A stretch of 64,000 nucleotides of DNA from Jacaranda mimosifolia (lineage: Eukaryota; Streptophyta; Magnoliopsida; Lamiales; Bignoniaceae). Shown here piece by piece: positions 50,740 to 62,500 of the stretch; positions within the stretch are counted from its first letter, which is position 1, and each line of letters opens with the position of its first letter. The notes under the pieces were generated by a model. That model was not told the DNA's origin. It searched no databases and worked only from the letters and a program-made list of their open reading frames with translations. Location of the stretch: assembly GCA_018894105.1 (NCBI GenBank), contig CM032117.1:43200501-43264500 (forward strand), written 5' to 3'. The position numbers and the translations under genes are program-made.

Positions 50740-52532
50740 ATCATATAATAGCTACCAATAGCCAAGGCAATCTCAAGGAGTCTCATGTTTGATGTCCACC
50801 CATAAGTCTGCGGGCCAACCTTAAACTAATCACGGGCCCGACACTGTTCATGCTACTGGACACTAGTCTAGTAGCGGGTGTCTGGCCACATCTGTCAAAT
50901 CATGGGTAGCGACACAAAATAGGAATGACAGGTAATGTCAATTTTGTCCTCAAATTATGTATGACATTTGGCTATTTTGTCCCTCAGTCATTAATTGAAT
51001 TTCCTCATCCCCTTTCTCATTTGCATTTCTGTTATGTTCCCTTTCCTTAGCTAACAAAACCCAGGAGCCCTACAATAGGCACTATGAAAAATTCGGCGAA
51101 TTGAAAGCTTTGAATGCCCACTTACGGTGGTGGATAGTTATCTTTCGAAGTCGGTCACGACACATCATCAGGTTTATATCAATTATTTTAGATTAACTCT
51201 TGTCTTTCTTTTTCATCATGAACTGCTAGGCGTTCGTTCAAATCATGCATTGAATAAAATCTTATTTCCGTCTGACTCACAGGTTGTGGTACCATCCCAT
51301 TGTGCTTGGTTAAGGAGCAGCGGAGCTTCTGATATATATTGATTTTATCTAGGAATGGGAATCTTTTCCAGCTGCACTTCGGTGTCCTGTTATCAGGTAG
51401 GCTCCTACTATTCGTCAGCTTCTTGTTTTGGGGTTGTTAGTTTTCTTATGGCTGTTGTAATGCTAGTGGGTACACCTAATTTGTTAACTATGTGCGAGCT
51501 TCCATTCATATGTGGGAGGGATTTAATAGTTGTTAGTTTTTGCTTTGATAATGAACACATAATTTTCCTGACTCCCACTCCATTACCGCCAGCTTAGTCA
51601 ATGTATGTATTCAATTGGAATTTTGCTTGGAACAATAAAAGAATGGTTCGTGATTACAACTTGTTTCTTTTGCTGAACATCATTAAGGTAATGTAAGACT
51701 TGCTCTTTTAATGAAACCACTCATGAACTGCATATCCACAAACTTTATGATTATATCATTGTCACGTATTTCATAGTTTATGTTTTCATTAAGTTTTTGG
51801 AATTTACCATTTTCAAGTGTACTAAGAAATAGAGCTGACAGTGTTTCTGCATCACGTTTTTTCCTTCACGCCTATAATTCTTAAGGTTTTTCACCATGGG
51901 GACAAGGAATGTGCTCCGATCTTTTTTATTTGAATCATTTTCTTAACTGAATTAGGGTAACATCAAGAAGTTAGGTTTCCAAACTTATTTGGTTTATCTA
52001 CAAAATATGGCATCCTAAAACCTTACATCCTCCAGTATACATACTAGGAACCTGTGTGAATTTATACAGTCTCATATAGGCTTGTTTTATGATAATATAC
52101 AAAATTTATAGGTACAGGTGGAAATGATAACGTTAAATTTTTGGTTCAGATTCAGTTGATACAAAATTTTCCAATTTTTTGTTTTTTTTAGAAATACAAT
52201 TCACTTCTGAGTAAGAAAGGATGCTAGTGGGTTTGGTTTCTTAACTGGCAAATGGATTTGTGGGAGTTTTCACATAGAATAATATTTGTTCCATTATCGA
52301 AAGATCACTGATGCAATCTGGACTATTTGAAATACCGTGTATCTTGTGCAAACTGCCTTCTATAATTGTTCTTTGTGTACCTTCCTTAGTATCTTGAATA
52401 GATTAGCATATTTAATCTGTATTTCTATTTGATAATTCATACATTATGAGAAGATTTTTGGTATGTCCTGTATTGGAAAGGAAATCAAGTAAATATGCCA
52501 TTTAACAACCTATTCTCTTTTTCCTCCTAGAT
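50740..52532. other. Presumed 5' part of the Harbinger element, no recognisable gene
   Basis: Plus-strand frames are short (71-80 codons at 51127-51342 and 51355-51597) and match nothing known. Splice-like patches occur (TCATCAGGTTTATATC near 51165), so untranslated or intronic sequence of the transposase transcript is possible. Confidence 0.35.
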
Positions 52533-53429
52533 TTGTTGTCAGCTTATGCCATGGATTCGAATACCAAAATCTATATCTCTATATGGATTTATATATTTAT
52601 GCTTCAAAGGATTGTTTGCATTTATTTGCTATATTGTGCTTACATTATACGATCTGGGAGAATGAGGGGTATGAGTACTCGGAATCCTAGGATGTGGAGT
52701 GTGACACCCCACTCTGGGTATCCCAAAGCTGAGATATCAAAACGTTCCATTCAATAATTCTTAACCAAAAAATACAATTCAATAGGCCCATAATCAGACA
52801 TTTCATGTTCATCAGAAATAGCAGCGGATTCAAACTTAAACAAACCTGTAATATACAACACATAACTAAATGCATGCCACCAGATTTCCAATTCAACTTA
52901 TCAAAAGCAGCGGAATTACAACCTTACCAAACTCGATAATCTATAAAACGAAGGCCAAAATTCATGTTCTTATATAACGAAATATTTACAACCTTTAAGT
53001 CATCCCTATCATCATAACGTATCATAGATCTCAAATCCATACTTAGCAATCAGACGACTTCCATATATACATTCAACATCTGATCTATTACAAAACATAC
53101 TCTTATCCAGCATGGAGTCCAAATCCCTTGCTTAGTCCCTGTCTGAGAGAATCAAAATAAACGGGGGTTAAGTCCAAAGGACTTAGTGAGGGATAACTGT
53201 AAGCATAACAGAAGGAATCTGTTGAGGGAGAATCAACTCAACAGACTGTAAATCAACAGTCAGGCAGAACAGATCAGAATACGGTCAGACAATCGATCAG
53301 GCAGGCAGTCAGTCAGTCGCATTCAGTCATTCAGTCAAGCATGCAATCATTCAATCAGTCCGGAAACAATCAAAATCAATCAATAAACAGATCAGATCAA
53401 TCGAATCAATCTAACAGATCATATTAGTC

Positions 53430-54231
53430 CCTTAACAGCTCGTCCCGCTTTACAGCTGGGAACAACATATCAGCACGTCCCGAACTTAACAGCTGGGAAC
53501 AACATATCAGCACGTCCGAGCTTAACAGCTGGGAACAACATATCAGCTCGTCCCACTTAACAGCTGGGAACAACATATCAGCACGTCCCGAGCTTAACAG
53601 CTGGGAACAACATATCAGCTCGTCCCGCTTAACAGCTGGGAACAACATATCAGCACGTCCCGAGCTTAACAGCTGGGAACAACATATCAGCACGTCCCGA
53701 ACTTAACAGCTGGGAACAACATATCAGCACGTCCCACTTTACAGCTGGGAACAACATATCAGCACGTCCCGAACTTAACAGCTGGGAACAACATATCAGC
53801 ACGTCCCGCTTTACAGCTGGGAACAACATATCAGCACGTCCCGAGCTTAACAGCTGGGAACAACATATCAGCTCGTCCCGCTTTACAGTTGGGAACAACA
53901 TATCAGCACGTCCCGCTTTACAGCTGGGAACAACATATCAGCACGTCCCGCTTTACAGCTGGGAACAACATATCAGCTCGTCCCGCTTTACAGTTGGGAA
54001 CAACATATCAGCTCGTCCCGAACTTAACAGCTGGGAACAACATATCAGCACGTCCCGAACTTAACAGCTGGGAACAACATATCAGCACGTCCCGAGCTTA
54101 ACAGCTGGGAACAACATATCAGCTCGTCCCGCTTTACAGTTGGGAACAACATATCAGCTCGTCCCGAACTTAACAGCTGGGAACAACATATCAGCACGTC
54201 CCGAACTTAACAGCTGGGAACAACATATCAG
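53430..54231 (+). repeat. Tandem array, 22 copies of a 35-37 bp unit
   Basis: The core GGGAACAACATATCAG occurs 22 times. Each is preceded by TTAACAGCT or TTTACAGCT/GTT and followed by CACGTCCCG or CTCGTCCCG. Variant types alternate irregularly (AACTTAACAG, AGCTTAACAG, GCTTTACAG), showing repeated unequal exchange. Open frames on both strands through the array are by-products of the repeat period. It lies inside the solo-LTR-like element. Confidence 0.95.
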
Positions 54232-54386
54232 ATCGGTAACAGATAACAGACAGTCGGATATCAGATCAACAGATAACAGTACGGACGGATAACAGATGTC
54301 AATCGAAGGATAACAGTAGATGCCCAAGAATAGCCTTAGCACATCGCTCATACCTAGGAATAACCCTAGCATATGGCTGACAAACT

Positions 54387-54458
54387 GAATACCCAGGGAA
54401 TAGCCCCTAGCGTATTGGACTTACAGAACGAATACCCAGGGAATAGCCCCTAGCGTAT
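54387..54458 (+). repeat. 43-bp-period tandem duplication next to the main array
   Basis: GAATACCCAGGGAATAGCCC begins at 54387 and again at 54430, each continuing CTAGCGTAT. Related but more diverged AATAGCC..TAGC blocks precede it near 54328-54372. Confidence 0.8.
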
Positions 54459-56896
54459 CAAACGTACAGACAATTCAGAACAGTATAGAAGTGACGACAG
54501 GGCAAACAGTAACAGTACTGGACAATACAGATATCAGAACAAACAAAAATAGAATCAGAACAGAAATAACCCGCGCAGGGGTGTCCGAATCAGATAACAG
54601 AATATCAAAGATCTTAACAGATCACAGATTTCAATAACAGTACAGTCAGTTCAGAAACAGTAACCCGCACAGGGGTTTATCACAATTACCGATAAATGAA
54701 ATGAAGTGCCAGATTGGCAGACCCTCACAAGGGTTCAACAATTCACGAATAGCGGTAATCAAAGCAATAACCCAAAGTGGGAGACCCTCACCTCCGTAAT
54801 CTCAGAAGTGCTATCACGGTCAGCAGCCTATTGGTCCGCAGGACCCACTTCGTTATTACCTATCCAAAAAGTAATATTTATAATCAAAATTCATACTTAA
54901 TTCTATTAATCACAATTATACCATTAACGATCCAGAATCACTAATTTATTAATTAATACAGTATCTCATTCCTATTTCAAGGTCATGAACATAATCCTTA
55001 CATAATCAATTCCTAATCAAATGCCATTTAATCTTATAATACAATCCTTAATACTATAATAAGTCCAAGTTGGCATTATGCATGAGTCCAGGTCCACTAA
55101 ATTCATATTCCATAGCATGGGAAACCAACACACATATATATATATATATAACATCTCAACATCCTCAAATTCTATTCTTGGCATGGATACAACTCAATAA
55201 GGAAAATACACATATGCATGCACATATATATATATAACAACTCTCCAATTCTCTACCACAACTACACAATGAGACCTCGGTTTGACAAACCAACCACGCC
55301 ACTGCGTTCGCCACGTCGAGAAGAAGAAACTGCCCTGAGTTCGCCGGAGCACCGCCGGAGCGCCACCACCGGTCGCCGGAGCTCCGCCGTCCGCCGCTGC
55401 CGGAAAATTCTCAAACCGAGCAGTCCAACTCTTTTTGAGCTCCTGAGTCCAACGGTACAGTCAGATTTCTGTTTAGACGCCTGTAGCCTCCGAAAACTCC
55501 AAGTTTCAGACCAATTTATAAACACACCGCCCAACTCCGATCACCATTTTCTCAACTTCTGGCCGTTCTTCAACCACATGCAACCATACAGCCCTCTTAC
55601 TCACACCTTAAGCTTTCCAAAACACCCCTCAAACACCTAAATCACCGCCGGAAAATGTTAAACCCATCACCACCAAAAATCGGGTCTTCCTCCGCCGTTG
55701 GGCTCCGCCGTCCGATGGCTTGCATGGTGGTGGAAATGGACACTAGGCATGTGGGGAAAGAGTTTGGTGGGGTTAGATTGGGGTTTAGGTCGCCGGAGAT
55801 AGGATCATGGTGGTGGTTGACTCTCGGTTGAAGGAGGAAGAAAATGGAATAGTGATGAAGAAAGATGAAAAAATGGGAAGAAGGAAGAAAAGAAAAAGAG
55901 AAGGAAAGCTGCCCGATTTCCAAAATCCAATTTTCCATTTTTGCGATTAAGTCCCTAACATTATAAGATTCCTCAATTGAATCCCAAACTTCCAATTTCC
56001 TTGCAATTATGTCCTTTTATTATTAATTTTGAGCCCTAAAATCCGATTAACAGAAATCTTAATTTCTAAATCCCAATTTTCTGAAATACTGAATTTTAGG
56101 GGTGTTACATGGAGCGTGATATCTAAGATACCGGATCAGATCAAACACTTAAGAGAGATTGTGGAATTAGATGATGAAATGTGTTTGAATAACTTACGAA
56201 TGGATAGGAATGCGTTCTGGAGACTTTGTTATCTGCTTGAACATATAGGGGGGCTTAGAGATGAAAAGTTTGTAGGAATTCCAGAAAAAGTGGCCACTTT
56301 TTTATCTAGTCTAGCACATCATAAGAAAAATAGGATCGTGAAATATAATTTCAAAAGATCGGGTCACGCGGTTAGCAAGTATTTCAAAGAATGTGTAAGA
56401 GCAATTATAAAGATTAGTCCACTGCTCCTCATTCATCCTCAACCCGTGGAGGAGGACTGTACTAGTGAACCATGAAGATGCTTTAAGATATGTTTATGTC
56501 GTAGAATGAGTTAAATCCAGCCATGCATGTTACTTGGCATTGCATTTAATTAAGTTCACGGTTATATCATGCAGGGGTGTCTTGGCGCACTTGATGGCAC
56601 GTATATCCTGGTTCATGTTTCGTCCAGTGAAAAAATAAAGTACAGGTCTAGGAAGGGTGACATAGCTGTCAACGTTCTTGGTGTATGTAATCACAAAATG
56701 AACTTCATTTATGTAATTGTCAGTTGGGAGGGGGGTCCACTGCAGATAGCTGGGTTTTATGGGCGGTTGTTAACAAACCAAATGGACTACAAGTTCCCAT
56801 TGGTAATTTTTTATTAAATGCGTTGTGAATAAAAGAGCCATCTAGATCCTACAATAAATTGTAATCATGACTTCTCTCTTTATATGTAACTTGAGC

Positions 56897-58518
56897 TAGG
56901 GGTGTTCAAAAAAAATCGAAACCGACCGAACCGATCGAAAACTGAAAATACCGAACCGAACCGAACTCGGTTCGGTTTTCGGTTAACCAAAATCGAACCG
57001 AAAAACCGAAAAAACCGGTTCGGTTCGGTTAACCAAACCGAAAAAATTGAATTTTTTTTTTTAATATACAAAATTTTATTATTCAATCACTACTAGTTTA
57101 AGTTTTATTTCATATTTTTTATTAAATTTTTTAAGTCTAAGATAAATAAATATAAATTTTTAAATAATGTAAATGTTAATGTATTTTTAAATTTTTGGGA
57201 TAAATAATTTTTTTTTTTTATAAAGTGAAATAATTGAGAAAAAAAGAAGTAAATAATATATCAAATTAGTTATTAAAAACCCTATATTTTATAAATAATA
57301 TAGATATTAATATATGACATATAAAAACATGAATAGTTATAATACAAAGAGAACAAAAATGATATTTTTTTCTAAACTCAAATGGTAGAATTGCATAATT
57401 TTTTTATTATATGAACTAATACACGTTACATATAAAAAAATAGATGATTATGATTTGAACAGCAAAAAATGTTATATTAAAACAAAATTAATTAAACTTA
57501 CATATATTATAGGGTATGTTGATGAGCAAAATTGAAATTTCAACTTAAATTGCAAACTAAGGAATAAGGGATTGAATCCTATTCGGCTATTCTTGTGGTA
57601 GTACTAGTACTATATTGTATCTGCTGACCAATAAAGATTTTATTTTTATTATTATAAAAACAAAGACCATTTTGTATCTAAAATAGAAGATATTTTTGTT
57701 CATTTACATAATTGTCATTTTAATTATTTCAACAACAAAAATTGACAATATAGTTTGAAGGATAAATTGGAGAATTCAACATAAAAAAGATAGTTTGGAT
57801 ACAAATTTTATCAATATTTCATAATTATCTTTTAGAAATGATGATTTAATAAGGTTATAACAAAATTTACAAATCCACAATCTATATTATGATGTCATTG
57901 GATCAATTAGCTATTTAACTTTAGTAGATTGAGTTTAAGATTTAATTCGCTATTCGATCTTAACAGTTAATGTTTGAATATACAAAAATTGCGTGCATCT
58001 GCCTTGACGATTATAAGCTAGCAATTTTATTCTAAACAATGTGTATGCTAAAATTTTTGACATAAAATAATTAAAATATTTATTTATCTTCTTAAATTTA
58101 TAATATTTTAAATGTATTTGTTTAGAATAGATAAATTATAATTTTATCAAAACAAATATTTTCAATATACAAAAAAAAGCAATCTAAATCAATTTTTTCA
58201 CCTAAAAACAAATATTTTTATCAATATACTTTTATCAAATAATTTTTGTGGCACTAAAAGAATAAGTTACCCAATTCAAATTTTTAATTAAACTAACTTA
58301 CTTTTGTCAAATAAACTTTTATAACACTTTCTTGGAAAAAAGAATATTTTTTTTTTCAATTCGGTTTTAACCAAAATCGAAAAAACCGAAAAACCGAAAA
58401 AGCCAAAAAAACAAAATAAAAAACAAAAAACGGTTCGGTTTCAATTTTACATTTGAAAAAACCAAAAATTTTGGTTAACCGACCGAACCGTTCGGTTAAA
58501 ACCGAACGTACAGCCCTA
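56897..58518 (-). mobile_element. 1.62-kb non-autonomous hAT element, copy 2 (inverted), perfect 8-bp TSD
   Basis: It begins TAGGGGTGTTCAAAA and ends CGTACAGCCCTA, the reverse orientation of copy 1. The octamer ACTTGAGC is duplicated exactly at 56889-56896 and 58519-58526. CGGTTCGGTT-type subterminal repeats occur at both ends. Interior landmarks match copy 1 in reverse complement, for example TATGTTGATGAGCAAAATTG (57513 region) and the TAGTACTAGTACTATATT block. No coding capacity. It sits in an intron of the Harbinger transposase pseudogene. Confidence 0.9.
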
Positions 58519-59386
58519 ACTTGAGCCATGCATATGCAGGAAATTACTATACATGCGACGCTGGATACGCGAACTGTGAAAGTTTTCTTACCTCATACCT
58601 TGAAGTAAGATACCACCTGGACGATTGGACTGATGGAGCTTTAGCACCACAAAACCCTCGGGAATACTTCAACATGAAACATGCTAGGGCACGCAACGTC
58701 ATTGAGAGGGCTTTCGGACTCCTGAAGTCCGGATGGGCTATGTTACAGACACCACCTACTATCCATCCAATCAAGACACAAAATATGATAATTATGGTGT
58801 GTGCATTGCTATATAATTACACTAGCACACAGATGCGGGTTAACCCATTAGAGGATATTGTACTGGGGGGACAGATGGGATTGATGAAGACATAGATGTT
58901 GGGCATATTAGGACCATTGAGAGCTCTTCCGAATAGAGTAATTGGTGTGATCAGTTAGCAAATAATATGTACCAATCGTGGAGAGGGGCTCACTAGATCT
59001 TTCTCTTACGCTCGTCGATCTAAATTAGGGTTCAATATTATGACACCTCCATGTTACATATGCCACTATTTCTTAATTAGCTTATGTTATTTGTAGGATG
59101 CTTTGCCGTAAAGGCTGGTTTTCAACTATTACTTTTTAAACTTTTGTGTATCATTTAACTCTGATGTCAAGTCAGTATTACATTGAAATACTATATACGG
59201 TTATAAGCATTTTTGTTGGGTGTGCCATTTGTTTGTTTTACCAAACAGATATTTACAATGAACTTCATTTTTTATTATTTGACAATTAAAGTGTTGCTAA
59301 ATGAGTAGCTTAATGTTGTCTTCACATGTTTGTCAATTTAATATGTCCAAGTGTCACTTATGTTTTTTTGTTTGAAAATAACAGTT

Positions 59387-60472
59387 ATGGCACAATCTGG
59401 TTGCTCATTTCACAGCACCAAGCGGTCGAATAAAGCACCAGCTGCCCCACGACGTTACTACACATCAGGAAGATAAGGCATTGATACATGCGCTTAAGAA
59501 CCTGCGAGTTGGTGGTTGGCATTGTGACAGCTTGTTTAAAGGTGGTTACATGATGAGGCTGGAAAAGATGATGTTCGAGAAATTCCTGAAGTGCGGCATT
59601 GTCGTCAAACATATCAAATCCAAGCTCCAATTGTGGAAGAAAACACTCAACTCTATGGGGCATTCTTGGTTGTAGTAGAGGTGAGGGCATAAGTATGGAC
59701 TGTAATTCACATATGATTATCGTGGAGTCGAAGGGAGTGTGGGAAAAATATGTTAATGTATAAAATATAATTATATACATAGGTCATTATTCAATGTGAC
59801 TTTGTAACTGTTTTCCAAACCATCCATTTTTATGTAATGTTCACATCCTCGTATAGGCGAATCTTGATGTAGCTAAGCTCCGAAAGAAGCCATACCCTTG
59901 GTATGATAGTTGAGTGGACAACTTCGAGAATGATAGGGCCACTGGGGAGGGGGCATTTGATGTAGCTGATATCGTACAGGAGCTTTTACATGGGTCCCAG
60001 AACGCGGGGGAAAAATCAGCTGATAGTGGGGATTTGATTGATGTATTACCCCGGGGGATTAATCCCGAGTTTGATGCACAATCTATGACTCCGCCCTCGG
60101 GTTTTGGTTCGAAAAAAAAAGTCATCAACGTTAGGCAAACGAAAATGTATCGACCCATGTGAGACTGACTTAGAAAAGATGGTGAGGTCTCTGATCGAAA
60201 ATACCAAAACCACGTTAGGGAGTATCGTTGAAAAGATAAGTTAGTCGCAGGCACCATCGTTCGACGTGGATTCCTCATTCAAATCTTCTTTGTTTGGGGC
60301 TGTACAAGGCATTCCATATCTCACTCTTTATGGCCAGATCAAAGCCACGTATCACCTAGCGCATAGTAAAGAGGATATGGACACATTTTGGAGGATGAAC
60401 AATGAGGCACGAGCCCGTTTCGTGTCATTGCTGCTTTCTGGTACACTTCGCTCTCTCACATTATCTCATTAA
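59387..60472 (+). pseudogene. Myb/SANT-like DNA-binding ORF of PIF/Harbinger type (ORF1), broken
   Basis: The frame from ATG at 59387 meets TAA at 59474-59476. In the next frame it continues EDKALIHALKNLRVGGWHCD, FKGGYMMRLEKMMFEKF and SKLQLWKKTLNSM (to about 59660), the trihelix/Myb_DNA-bind_3 pattern of plant Harbinger partner proteins. CNSHMIIVESKGVWEKYVNV (about 59702-59760) is followed by an intron. AKLRKKPYPWYDS (about 59870-59910) is cut by TGA at 59911-59913. NDRATGEGAFDVADIVQELL then leads to an acidic/basic linker and a helical C-terminal part (60266-60472). In intact elements this ORF works with the transposase; here it is disabled. Confidence 0.8.
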
Positions 60473-62500
60473 CATGTTGTTACCATTAATTTATTAAGTC
60501 ATGTCTTCAGCGTAGATGTGTAAGGAACTTTCTGTTAGGTAGGTAAGTGTTTTGATAGTGTTTCTGCTGTTCAGGGGTGTTGCACTGTCTTTTTGCTTAC
60601 AATTTCCACCTATTTTGCGAGTAAGGATTGTTCATAGTCTTATTGTGTGTTGCCTTTATCGTATGGTGCCCTAGTGACACACCATGTGTTCTAGTTACTT
60701 GATACTCTCCATTGGTCGTACCCTTGGTACAGTCTTTTATTACTTTCTGTTTGCTTGGTAGGTTTATCGGTGGACCATTCTTCATCCACTTTGTGTTCCT
60801 TATTCTTTTCATGGAATGAGTTGTCTTTTGGTATCTTCATATCTAAATATTCTTCTTTTATATTTCTTATACGCTTGGATCAAAGGCAAGAGAAACTGAA
60901 TAGAAACTGGGGGAACAAGGCAGCGACTGTCGAGCCACATTATTCTATTTGCTTACGTCTAGCTAGGTAGATGATTGAAATGTGCATTGACATTATGTGT
61001 TCTATTAGATTCATGGAATATTTTGGGTCAACTTCAGTGAAGCTAGTTTTCTCTACAGACCTTCTTTTGTTAATTTCTGCTCAGGGCCATTACTCAATCT
61101 CAAAATCAGCTGTAGTTATAACTTACACATTAGCAAATGACTGATATTTTTGCTATGGCTTAGATTAATTACAATCCTTATTATCTTATGGTTGTATCTC
61201 GCCACCCTTGCTTAGTAAATCTTTTGCAAGTTTTCTAAAGTCACTTAGTTTGTGCATTTATGATTAACCACTCTTATGTGATTGAGATATAGCAACAATG
61301 GCCTTTTTGGATTACTTCGTTCTTTACTCACATGCTCGATCAACTGATGCACAACCCAACTTTTTAAACAAAAAAATATAGGTAGATCATATAGCAACCT
61401 TTGTTGCATTACAGCCTAGGTAAGTATTCTGCTGTGCGGCGAAGCTTAACTTCGTATCACCAAAAGTGTATTTGTTGTGTCCAAACATGTTGGGTTACAT
61501 GAAGCTACTTGTAGTTATTTATATTCAGGTTTTGAATATTGTTAACCTGTGAATTCGTGCAAAATGTATGATTAAAGCCAACAGATGGGATAGAACTTAT
61601 ATTACCCCCTAATACATAAATTGCAGTGAAGGTTGTAGCTGTAAAATGAAATCAACATTCGAAAATAAAGTCAAAAATTACATTAGTTTTCATTCTATTT
61701 GGCACCAGACCAAACCAAAAATTACTTTTTGGAACTGATCTAATATTGTTATAAAATAACCATATTGAGTTATGTTGTTACTAATCAAAATATATAATTT
61801 CTATTAGCAAGGAAAGAAAAATATATTTTGTATACTGAGATGGCGCCTGCACATAAATAGTCTTGTTTGGGGATAGAATAGCCAAAAAGTCTATCTACAT
61901 TGATTATGTTTACCGAAAATAGAATGGAAGCTATTTGATTCCTAAACTTTCCGTGTGATATAAGAGAGGCATGCATATTGTGGGTCTAGTAGTGACATTA
62001 CAATATTCACATGGTGTTGTGGATTAAGCATATACTATTTCCCGTCCCCTTATGTAATTAATAAAATGGGAGTTGGTTTGAATATATTTACGTAAGGCAA
62101 ATAGATAAAAGGTAAATACAAACCATGTATCAAATGATAATATTGTAGCTACAAACGGAACTAGTACGCGATAGGGCACGGCAACAGGACTAAATCGAAA
62201 CTTAAAAAAAGCATAATATAGCTAACTTGACAACGATGACACTCACTACATTAAACATATGCAACTGAACCATGACCCTAAATTAAAACATTACAAAGAT
62301 GTGACTCATTTTTTGCCAGGACCTTTGGGAGTAGTACTAGAACTTGCATGGGCACTTCTTAGCCCTCCACTTGGGGATGGTTGGAACAATCTAAACCATT
62401 CTCCGTCATCATGCTCTATCCATAGATTATCATACATATTTTAGTAAGGACTAAAACGTGGAGCTGATATCTCTTTGTGGCTTGTTAACTTAACTGAGTC
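60473..62500. other. Intergenic, no gene recognised
   Basis: Frames are short and stop-rich on both strands and no conserved domain was seen. Composition is AT-rich, similar to the Harbinger surroundings. It could be untranslated or spacer sequence between the two oppositely oriented Myb/SANT-like relics. Confidence 0.45.

Larger units (their letters stand above)
52700..56109. mobile_element. 3.4-kb solo-LTR-like element, TGTGACACCCC...GGGGTGTTACA, 5-bp TSD
   Basis: Ends are TGTGACACCCC and GGGGTGTTACA (TG..CA, short inverted repeat), as in many plant Ty3/gypsy LTRs. The pentamer TGGAG is repeated exactly at 52695-52699 and 56110-56114. With one copy of the pentamer discounted, the transposase frame outside is continuous. 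The interior holds a 22-copy tandem array, a GC-rich patch with CGCCGGAGC words (55300-55420), and AT-rich flanks with (TA)n near 55136-55150. No gag or pol was seen, so a solo LTR is the preferred reading. Open frames inside (for example 55218-55640 and 55995-55642) have no known domain. Confidence 0.78.
52533..58996 (+). pseudogene. PIF/Harbinger (HARBI1-like, DDE_Tnp_4) transposase, broken by two nested elements, a stop and a frameshift
   Basis: Coding pieces: about 52533-52699, 56110-56472, 56575-56802, about 58540-58996. They read as a plant Harbinger transposase: helical N-terminus (NNLRMDRNAFWRLCYLL, near 56188-56240), then the DDE core. First Asp is in CLGALDGTYI (56593-56595), second Asp in CDAGYANCESF (58557-58559), and Glu in NVIERAFGLLKS (58704-58706). 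Damage: the 3.4 kb element at 52700-56109 splits the N-terminal region, and TGA (56473-56475) stands where a Trp codon is expected. A hAT element fills the intron at about 56803-58539, whose right junction is one base out of phase in my reading. A one-base shift at the G6 run near 58866 separates the C-terminus, which has a further TAG for Trp. Confidence 0.88.

Noticed and set aside
53424..54101. Long open frames on both strands (83-89 codons) with periodic peptide repeats
   Set aside because: They arise from the tandem unit staying open in frame. No start context, domain or homologue was recognised.
53430..54231. Regular repeats resembling a CRISPR array
   Set aside because: The units are contiguous with no unique spacers, and the setting is plant nuclear DNA inside an LTR-like element. 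It is an ordinary tandem array.
55218..55995. Frames of 140 (+) and 117 (-) codons in the solo-LTR-like element
   Set aside because: GC-rich LTR sequence stays open by composition. No recognisable domain, and the element's ends and TSD explain the region.
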